Assembly (NCBI GenBank): GCA_946614205.1
Contig: CAMOGR010000220.1
Coordinates: 1-13,633 of the forward strand
Direction: 5' to 3'
DNA from: an uncultured Bacteroidales bacterium
Lineage (GTDB): Bacteria; Bacteroidota; Bacteroidia; Bacteroidales; UBA932
Length of the DNA stretch: 13,633 bases
Shown: positions 1 through 5,215 of the stretch, piece by piece
How the letters are laid out: every line of letters starts with the position of its first letter
How positions within the stretch are numbered: the stretch's first letter is position 1
Position numbers and translations under genes: made by a program
Notes under the pieces: model-generated
What the model saw: the letters and a program-made list of their open reading frames with translations, nothing else
What the model was told of the DNA's origin: nothing
Database searches by the model: none

Positions 1-1170
1 GACATCGAAGGAGCCGCCGCCGTGATAGCACGCGACAGTTCCCTGCCTGCAGTCTGCGGCCGCGTATGCCCGCAGGAGACCCAGTGCGAGGGCAGCTGTG
101 TGCTCGGCGTGAAGGGCGAGCCGGTGGCCATCGGCAAGCTCGAAAGGTTTGTCGCCGACGAGACGCTCGGCAAAGCCGCCGCATCGTGCGCTCCCGCAAA
201 CGGAATCAAGGTCGCGGTTGTCGGCAGCGGGCCTGCAGGACTCGCATGCGCTTCCGACCTTGCCAAATGGGGCTACGACGTGACGATTTTCGAGGCCCTT
301 CACAAGGCCGGCGGCGTACTGGAATACGGCATCCCCGAATTCCGTCTCCCAAAGGACAAGGTCCTCAAGCACGAAATTGACGAAGTTCGCAAGCTCGGCG
401 TCAAGATAGAGACCGATGTCATTATAGGAAAGACCGTTACGATTGACTCCCTGATGGACTCCGAGGGCTTCAAGGCCGTGTTCATCGGCAGCGGCGCCGG
501 TCTTCCCAAGTTCATGAACATACCCGGTGAGAACCTCTGCGGCGTATTCTCCGCCAATGAGTTCCTTACCCGCAACAACCTCATGAAGGCCTGGAGGGAA
601 GACTACCTCACTCCCATCCACGCTGGCAAGAAGGTTTGCGTAGTGGGCGGCGGCAACGTGGCGATGGATGCAGCCCGCACAGCCCTGAGGCTCGGAGCCG
701 AGGTCCACATCGTGTACCGCCGTACCGAGGCCGAGCTTCCCGCCCGCCGCGAGGAAGTGCATCACGCCATCGAGGAAGGCATCATATTCGACATGCTGAC
801 CAACCCCGTGGAGGTGCTTGGCGACGACAAGGGCTGGGTTCGCGCCCTCAAGTGCATCAAGATGGAACTCGGCGAGCCCGACGAGAGCGGCCGCCGCAGT
901 CCTGTGCCCATCCCCGGCAGCGAGTTCGAGATCCAGACCGAGACCGTCATCATGGCACTGGGCACTTCGCCCAACCCCATGATTTCCAAGACGACCGCCG
1001 GTCTGGAGACCAACCGCAGGGGCTGCCTTGTCGCAGACGAGAAAGGTGCCACCACCCGTCCCGGAGTGTTTGCCGGAGGCGACGCCGTCACCGGCGCTGC
1101 TACTGTCATCCTGGCCATGGGTGCTGGCAGGACTGCCGCGAAGGCTATTGACGAATACCTTCGCGGGTAG
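1..1170 (+). CDS. gltA: Glutamate synthase small subunit-like NADPH/FAD oxidoreductase (5' partial)
   Basis: The reading frame is open from base 1, so the gene begins before the window; the GTG at 22 is internal. 390 codons are visible, ending in TAG. The fragment starts inside the N-terminal Fe-S domain with four cysteines (C19, C23, C29, C33 of the fragment) in a CGRVCPQ...QCEGSC pattern. An FAD-binding Rossmann motif GSGPAG follows at about 75-80, then a second dinucleotide (NADPH) motif GGGNVAMDAA at about 216-225. The C-terminal GVFAGGDAVTGAATVILAMG motif is the second FAD contact. This is the family of GltD, homotetrameric GltA and NfnB/SudA enzymes, which pass electrons from NAD(P)H through FAD to Fe-S partners, classically for glutamate synthesis in the cytoplasm. 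In Bacteroidota this module is often fused to an N-terminal ferredoxin-reductase (PyrK-like) domain; whether that holds here cannot be seen. It converges on the starch operon and is probably unrelated to it. Confidence 0.9.
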   Translation, partial: DIEGAAAVIARDSSLPAVCGRVCPQETQCEGSCVLGVKGEPVAIGKLERFVADETLGKAAASCAPANGIKVAVVGSGPAGLACASDLAKWGYDVTIFEALHKAGGVLEYGIPEFRLPKDKVLKHEIDEVRKLGVKIETDVIIGKTVTIDSLMDSEGFKAVFIGSGAGLPKFMNIPGENLCGVFSANEFLTRNNLMKAWREDYLTPIHAGKKVCVVGGGNVAMDAARTALRLGAEVHIVYRRTEAELPARREEVHHAIEEGIIFDMLTNPVEVLGDDKGWVRALKCIKMELGEPDESGRRSPVPIPGSEFEIQTETVIMALGTSPNPMISKTTAGLETNRRGCLVADEKGATTRPGVFAGGDAVTGAATVILAMGAGRTAAKAIDEYLRG

Positions 1171-1207
1171 CCTTCGGGACCGATGAAAACTCTTTAGAAC
1201 TAAAAAA

Positions 1208-1234
1208 GGGGGGCAACTCTGAAAGTTGCCCCCC
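1208..1234. terminator. Bidirectional Rho-independent terminator between convergent genes
   Basis: A perfect 11-bp stem (GGGGGGCAACT at 1208-1218 pairs with AGTTGCCCCCC at 1224-1234) has a 5-nt loop CTGAA. On the minus strand it is followed directly by TTTTTTA, which makes a textbook terminator for the starch operon ending at 1256. On the plus strand it is followed by CCTTTATATT, a weaker but usable T-tract for the gltA-like gene ending at 1170. Confidence 0.9.
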
Positions 1235-1255
1235 CCTTTATATTCAACAGTCAAA

Positions 1256-3379
1256 CTACTCGTACAGAGCCTTGTCCCCGTCGTAATTGAAGATATATGC
1301 CGAAGGCTTGTCGAACGTGCCGTCGCCGCCGAACCAGCGGTCGCCGTTGTGAATCTTGTAACCGTTCTTGCCTGCGGGCACCTCGGCGCTGAACATGGTG
1401 AAACTCTGTTCGGCTCCGCTCCAATAGTCAGTACCGACGGATTTGCTTGCACTGGCACCCGTCGCGACAAGGTCGACGTCGCCCGAAGTGGAGCCGTCCC
1501 ACCAGCGGACCTGATATCCGGAGGCTCCGAGTTCGTCGACAAGGTAGCTGATGACGCCTACGGTAAGCGTCACTGTAGAGGCCGCTTTTTCAACCAGAAC
1601 GGTCTGGGCTGCAGGGTCGTAGGTAACGATATAATCATCCTCGCCAGGCAGGACTATGTTCTGACCGCCAGAAACCACTGCAAAGGGCACTCCAAGAGTC
1701 ACGGCAAATGGGGCGGTACCGTCAGCACCGAGATTGATATCCCATGCATGGTCGAAACGAAGCTTGAATTGTCCGCTCATGTGCGTAGCGGGACTTACCC
1801 ACTTGCCGCCGGTGAGGACCATGTCCACATCGCTTCCCCAGCCGGTGAAGTCTCCTATGAGGCTCCAGACCGGTTTGAGTTCGGTAACTGTTATAGTCGG
1901 AGGCGTCGCCGTAAGGTCTAGTTTTATCTCATACTTGCCTGCCGCGGGGATGGTGACATTGTCACCGGGCTGCTCAGCCGCGAAGGGCTCGCCGAGATTG
2001 TGGAGAGTCCCTCCGTAAGTCTCATCCCAGGCGCCGTCCTTGCGCCACTTGAAGTCGGATGAGGCGGTGGTGGTCACAACCGCAGTCCACACGCCTGCAG
2101 GATTCTCAGTTGCGAGGATGTCGTTATCCCAGTCATTATCGATTCCGATGACATTCCAGCCGGTGACGGCAGGTGCGACGTCAATTGGCTTGCTCTCCTT
2201 GCCGGCACCTGACGCGGGAACTATGGCCAGAAGTCCGGTCGCGGAATCAAGGTAAATGTCGTATACACCGCCCGCGTTCACGGACATGTTGGGACCGTCC
2301 TGATATGAAACGCAGAAATCGACCGCAGAAAGGTCACCATAGCCCAGGTTCTCGGCCCAGTCACGGCCCTTGCGGAGCTTGAATGAGTCGCCGGACGCAA
2401 TCTTGACGCCGGCCGCCACGTGCAAACCGGCTCCGTTGGTCCACATGTTAAGGTCGTTGTCCCAGTTCATACCGTACTCGGAAAGGGCGCCAATGACTGT
2501 CCAGTCGCTGTCGGTGTCGAATCCGGCATAGGAGAGAGGAGACATCTTCACGCCGCCCCTGTTGAAAGTGCCGTCAGTGAAGGAGACTGCGGGAGAGACT
2601 GCCGAATACACGTTGTCGGTGCCCGCGGCGTACAAGGTGTGGGCGCTTGCGGAGATGGTGTGCAGGGCCATGGTAAACTCATTTACCGGAGCCGATGCAG
2701 TTGCAATCACGGTGCCGTCGTAATAGTTGTCGTGCCAGAAAGACTGAGCGACACCGCCCGTGACTGCCAGCTTTGTGGCTGCAATGGGAGCCGAAGAGGC
2801 GTCCTTGAGGGAGAAGCGGACAACCGCCTGGCGGTTTACGAACGATGCGGCGGAAGCACTGAGATGCTCGGTGTCGACAGCGGTCACCTGCACTCCGCAG
2901 GTTGCAAAGTCGAAGAAACTGGAGATGGTTTCCAGAGTACCGTCCTGGCGGTCGTATGAGCTGCTGAGCCATATTCCACCTTCGGAGTCAACGACTTGCT
3001 TGTAGGGATACTGCAGGAAGAGCCAGTCGCCCTCGGAAATGCCTTCGAGGTTGAGAGTGCCGGTAAGTTTTGTGGATGCACTTCCGAAGGTCTCGGGAGT
3101 GAGCTTGCCGACAATCTGGCTCAGCGGCTGGGCAGGGTCGGACTGGATGCGGCATACGGCGACGGCGTCACCGTCTTCCCAAGTGGCGGCAAGGGTCTTG
3201 CCGTCCGCGGAGAGGGCGAGCGCCTTGGTATCGAAGCCCTTGGTGGCGTCGATGCTGATGGTGTACTCCCTCACGGAAGGAACCTCAGGTGCGTCCGTAT
3301 CAGTGATAGCGGTTTTGTTGCAGGAAGCGAAAAGGGCGCCTGCGCAAAGGGCCGCGGCTATAATTCTGTAATACTTCAT
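1256..3379 (-). CDS. Surface lipoprotein with fimbrillin-like domain and three SusE/F-type starch-binding modules
   Basis: 707 aa. A signal peptide ends in lipobox FASC, with Cys20 as the lipidation site, so the mature protein is membrane-anchored and probably surface-exposed. Residues about 36-280 resemble a fimbrillin/Mfa-like domain, with the TKAL...ATWEDGDAVAV signature at 51-75. Three repeats follow that start with the W-x-x-I-G pattern of SusE/SusF carbohydrate-binding modules: about 292-387 (WTVIGAL), 407-498 (WNVIGID) and 504-597 (WSLIGDFTGW). A C-terminal segment (about 603-707), rich in Trp/Tyr/Phe, is not assigned. SusE/F proteins bind starch at the outer membrane without cutting it; that role is inferred here from the modules and from the GH13 amylase in the same operon. 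The ATG sits 8 nt after a strong AGGAGG site and 15 nt after the preceding small ORF. It is the last gene of the operon, just before the terminator. The specific polysaccharide bound is not proven. Confidence 0.82.
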   Translation of the reverse strand: MKYYRIIAAALCAGALFASCNKTAITDTDAPEVPSVREYTISIDATKGFDTKALALSADGKTLAATWEDGDAVAVCRIQSDPAQPLSQIVGKLTPETFGSASTKLTGTLNLEGISEGDWLFLQYPYKQVVDSEGGIWLSSSYDRQDGTLETISSFFDFATCGVQVTAVDTEHLSASAASFVNRQAVVRFSLKDASSAPIAATKLAVTGGVAQSFWHDNYYDGTVIATASAPVNEFTMALHTISASAHTLYAAGTDNVYSAVSPAVSFTDGTFNRGGVKMSPLSYAGFDTDSDWTVIGALSEYGMNWDNDLNMWTNGAGLHVAAGVKIASGDSFKLRKGRDWAENLGYGDLSAVDFCVSYQDGPNMSVNAGGVYDIYLDSATGLLAIVPASGAGKESKPIDVAPAVTGWNVIGIDNDWDNDILATENPAGVWTAVVTTTASSDFKWRKDGAWDETYGGTLHNLGEPFAAEQPGDNVTIPAAGKYEIKLDLTATPPTITVTELKPVWSLIGDFTGWGSDVDMVLTGGKWVSPATHMSGQFKLRFDHAWDINLGADGTAPFAVTLGVPFAVVSGGQNIVLPGEDDYIVTYDPAAQTVLVEKAASTVTLTVGVISYLVDELGASGYQVRWWDGSTSGDVDLVATGASASKSVGTDYWSGAEQSFTMFSAEVPAGKNGYKIHNGDRWFGGDGTFDKPSAYIFNYDGDKALYE

Positions 3380-3387
3380 GATGCGGT

Positions 3388-3393
3388 CCTCCT
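3388..3393 (-). promoter_or_regulatory. Strong Shine-Dalgarno site of the 707-aa lipoprotein
   Basis: AGGAGG on the minus strand lies 8 nt before the ATG at 3379 and just after the TAA of the preceding small ORF. Such a complete site is uncommon in Bacteroidota. It recurs with identical sequence and spacing before the other SusE-like lipoprotein, and it supports the choice of start codon. Confidence 0.75.
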
Positions 3394-3394
3394 T

Positions 3395-3520
3395 TTACCA
3401 TTCAAAGGTGCCGCCGTCGCCGTAGCCTTCACGCTCGGCATCCCCGGAGGCATCCAGAATGTTTGCGGCGAGAATCTCCTGGAGCTCCTCCGCCGCGGGT
3501 TTGACATATAATGTTTTCAT
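3395..3520 (-). CDS. Small conserved ORF, 41 aa (family copy A)
   Basis: I do not recognise a function. The ORF encodes 41 residues beginning MKTLYVKPAAEEL and ending EGYGDGGTFEW. It starts one nucleotide after the stop codon of the upstream lipoprotein gene (TAATATG), which suggests translational coupling, and ends 15 nt before the next lipoprotein ATG. It is homologous to the ORF at 4930-5055: both share YVKPAAE near the N-terminus, LDAS in the middle, EGYGD near the end and a C-terminal Trp. The DNA is identical over 22 bases (3487-3508 against 5022-5043). It has no signal peptide or membrane segment, and the C-terminal half is acidic and Gly-rich. Conservation of protein sequence and operon position argues that it is translated. 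It could be a regulatory leader, a precursor peptide or a small partner of the lipoproteins. Confidence 0.7.
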   Translation of the reverse strand: MKTLYVKPAAEELQEILAANILDASGDAEREGYGDGGTFEW

Positions 3521-3521
3521 A

Positions 3522-4913
3522 TTAATCTTCGGTAGCCGTCACGTAGTGCGTGTTGGGATCGAAATGTATGGTAAGCGTGCCGGTCTTGCCCATGGTATGG
3601 GAAGCGTTGCCGGAGCCGCCGTTGTAGCCGTAGCTCTTGGTCCAGGCGTGGTTGACCGTCACCTTGAATTCCATGTACGTGCCTGCAGCAACGTTGGAGT
3701 AGGACTTGGCGTAGGTGCCGTCGGACTGCTTGACCATGTCGTTGGCGGTATTGGTGGGATCCCATGCGGTGCCGAAGAAGGAGGCGACGTCGGTGGTGCC
3801 GTCCTTGACTGCTCCGGCCACGGTATAGACCTCCGTAACCACGCCGGGATTGACAAAGGTGTATGTGACCTTCTTGGTTGACGGGTCGAACATCACCTTG
3901 AACTCTCCGGCTCCGACCGTGAGGGAAATGTCGTCCACGGGCCAGTTGTTGACTCCGGCGCTGCCCCAGTCGTGGTTCTTGACGACCTTGAAGGCGACAT
4001 CGGTGACAGACTTCACATTATACACCTTGACGTAAGTGCCGTCGGACTGGCGCACCATATCGTTGGCGGTGTTGGTGGCATCCCATTCGGTACCGAACAG
4101 AGATGCGGGGGCACCGGCAACGGTGTAATCGTCAACGCTTTCCGCCATCTTGACGGTAATTCCGTAGAAGCTGCCGTTCTCCAGTTTGAAGCCGGCCTTC
4201 TCGGCAGTATAGACCTTCTTGCCCACTGTGGCCTTGAGAGTATAGGTGTCGGCCGCTCCGGAATCGTTGCGGAGAGAAGCCCAGATGACGTTGGTCTCGT
4301 CAGCAGGTTCGATGGAGATGGTGCCGGTAAGGGCCTGCATGCTGCTGTTGAAGCTGCGCACGAGCTTGCCGCTGGCGGTGGAAATCTCCAGTTCTTCGGC
4401 GTTGACGGGGGCATTGCTTCCGTCAACGAGGGTGAACTTCACAATTGCCTGCTGGGGAGCGAAACTGGCGGCAGAGGTCTGCACGGACGAGCCGCTTACG
4501 GACGTAACCGATACGGTGGCCTTGGAGTAGGCGTACTTGGAAGAGACGCTGGCGAAAGTGCCGTCCTGGCCGGAATACAGCCAAGAGGACTTGGGAGCAA
4601 GGAGGGTAAGCGTACTGCCGGCGCTCAGGCCGCTGGCAGTGACTGTACCCTTGAGGGTCGCGCTTGCAGAGCCGGAGCTCTGGGGCTTGAGGGTGCCGAT
4701 GGACTGGTTGGAAGCATTGTAGACGGTTACCACGTCGGCCGCTCCCCAGACGGCATTGAGAGACTTGCCGCTCTGTGCGAGAGCCTTGGTGAGGGAACCG
4801 TCGACCGTAGCTTCCACAGTAATTTCATAAGTGGCTGTTTCGGGCTGGTCTGCGGTTTTGTTGCAGGCCGCGAGGGCAAAAATGGATGCCGCGAACAAAA
4901 GAACTTTCTTCAT
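3522..4913 (-). CDS. SusE-like lipoprotein with fimbrillin-like domain and two X25-type starch-binding repeats
   Basis: 463 aa from the ATG at 4913. The frame extends up to 5042, but that extension overlaps another small gene, whereas MKKVLLFAASIFALAAC is a clear lipoprotein signal (Cys17) preceded by AGGAGG at 8 nt. Residues about 25-258 are fimbrillin-like (TKALAQSGKSLNAVWGAADVVTV at about 42-64). Two homologous C-terminal modules follow, about 263-353 and 363-460. Each has YTVAGA, then FGT-x-WD-x-TNTANDMV-x-QSDGTY, then FKV-x-x-NH-x-W. They resemble the X25/SusE-like modules attached to amylases and pullulanases, which bind alpha-glucans. The protein probably sits on the outer membrane and helps hold starch for the GH13 enzyme encoded upstream. 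Its stop codon lies 1 nt from the next small ORF. No catalytic domain is visible. Confidence 0.8.
   Translation of the reverse strand: MKKVLLFAASIFALAACNKTADQPETATYEITVEATVDGSLTKALAQSGKSLNAVWGAADVVTVYNASNQSIGTLKPQSSGSASATLKGTVTASGLSAGSTLTLLAPKSSWLYSGQDGTFASVSSKYAYSKATVSVTSVSGSSVQTSAASFAPQQAIVKFTLVDGSNAPVNAEELEISTASGKLVRSFNSSMQALTGTISIEPADETNVIWASLRNDSGAADTYTLKATVGKKVYTAEKAGFKLENGSFYGITVKMAESVDDYTVAGAPASLFGTEWDATNTANDMVRQSDGTYVKVYNVKSVTDVAFKVVKNHDWGSAGVNNWPVDDISLTVGAGEFKVMFDPSTKKVTYTFVNPGVVTEVYTVAGAVKDGTTDVASFFGTAWDPTNTANDMVKQSDGTYAKSYSNVAAGTYMEFKVTVNHAWTKSYGYNGGSGNASHTMGKTGTLTIHFDPNTHYVTATED
3531..3827 (-). repeat. Starch-binding module repeat, copy 2
   Basis: This encodes residues about 363-461 of the 463-aa lipoprotein. 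It is similar to the copy at 3852-4127 in protein, and also in DNA around the FGT-x-WD-x-TNTANDMV block (about 3715-3780 here against 4037-4100 there), pointing to an internal duplication of the binding module. Confidence 0.7.
3852..4127 (-). repeat. Starch-binding module repeat, copy 1
   Basis: This encodes residues about 263-354 of the 463-aa lipoprotein. It pairs with copy 2 at 3531-3827: both carry YTVAGA, FGT-x-WD, TNTANDMV and the NH-x-W motif. Copy 2 has an insertion after YTVAGA (VKDGTTD) and a Gly/Asn-rich loop near its end. Confidence 0.7.
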
Positions 4914-4921
4914 GTTAGCAT

Positions 4922-4927
4922 CCTCCT
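4922..4927 (-). promoter_or_regulatory. Strong Shine-Dalgarno site of the 463-aa lipoprotein
   Basis: AGGAGG on the minus strand is 8 nt before the ATG at 4913 and directly follows the TAA of the 41-aa ORF. It identifies 4913 rather than 5042 as the start of the lipoprotein. Confidence 0.78.
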
Positions 4928-4929
4928 CT

Positions 4930-5055
4930 TTACCAGGTGAAATCCTGTTCGTCGCCATAACCTTCGAGATTTCCCTCAAGGGAAGCGTCGAGCATAGCGG
5001 TTGCGGCCATGGCTGCAAGAGCCTCCGCCGCGGGTTTGACATAATTCATTTTCAT
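4930..5055 (-). CDS. Small conserved ORF, 41 aa (family copy B)
   Basis: Unknown function. The ORF encodes MKMNYVKPAAEALAAMAA..., continues with MLDASLEGNLEGYGDE and ends QDFTW. It is the closest relative of copy A (3395-3520) and a more distant relative of copy C (5074-5202). The middle is Ala-rich and the tail acidic; no signal peptide is seen. It starts 18 nt after the stop of copy C and ends 16 nt before the ATG of the SusE-like lipoprotein. An in-frame ATG two codons later (5049) is an alternative start. Its frame differs from the spurious N-terminal extension of the lipoprotein frame over the same DNA, and the paralogy with copy A picks this frame as the coding one. Confidence 0.7.
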   Translation of the reverse strand: MKMNYVKPAAEALAAMAATAMLDASLEGNLEGYGDEQDFTW

Positions 5056-5073
5056 ATCTCAAGTTGTTAATTA

Positions 5074-5202
5074 TTACCAATTTCCGTCTACGGGGAGGCT
5101 GTCCTCGCCGCCGTAAGTGTCCACGAGGCTGTCTTCCAGGAGACTGTAATTCAACAATACCGGGAGCTGTTCGCTGCAGGGCTGTATATATTGCTTTTTC
5201 AT
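5074..5202 (-). CDS. Small conserved ORF, 42 aa (family copy C)
   Basis: Unknown function. The ORF encodes 42 residues beginning MKKQYIQPCSEQL and ending SLPVDGNW. It shares with copies A and B the MK start, Tyr5, Pro8, Glu11 and Leu13, a central L-x-x-S segment (LLEDSL), a Gly/Asp-rich tail and a terminal Trp, but is more divergent. It starts 13 nt after the amylase stop codon and is followed by TAATAATTAACAACTTGAGAT and then copy B. Unlike A and B it is followed by another small ORF rather than a lipoprotein, and there is no strong Shine-Dalgarno after it. The terminal Trp is therefore not just a by-product of an overlapping ribosome-binding site. Confidence 0.62.
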   Translation of the reverse strand: MKKQYIQPCSEQLPVLLNYSLLEDSLVDTYGGEDSLPVDGNW

Positions 5203-5215
5203 GGCTTCAAGGAAT

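Noticed and set aside
3972..4940. 322-aa open frame on the plus strand
   Set aside because: Shadow of the SusE-like lipoprotein gene, without domain or signal features.
4914..5042. N-terminal extension of the 463-aa lipoprotein
   Set aside because: It would hide the lipoprotein signal and overlaps the conserved small ORF in another frame; the Shine-Dalgarno supports 4913.
3395..5202. Interpretation of the small ORFs as RiPP precursor peptides
   Set aside because: No maturase, protease or dedicated exporter gene is in the window, and there is no Cys/Ser/Thr-rich core; kept only as one open possibility.
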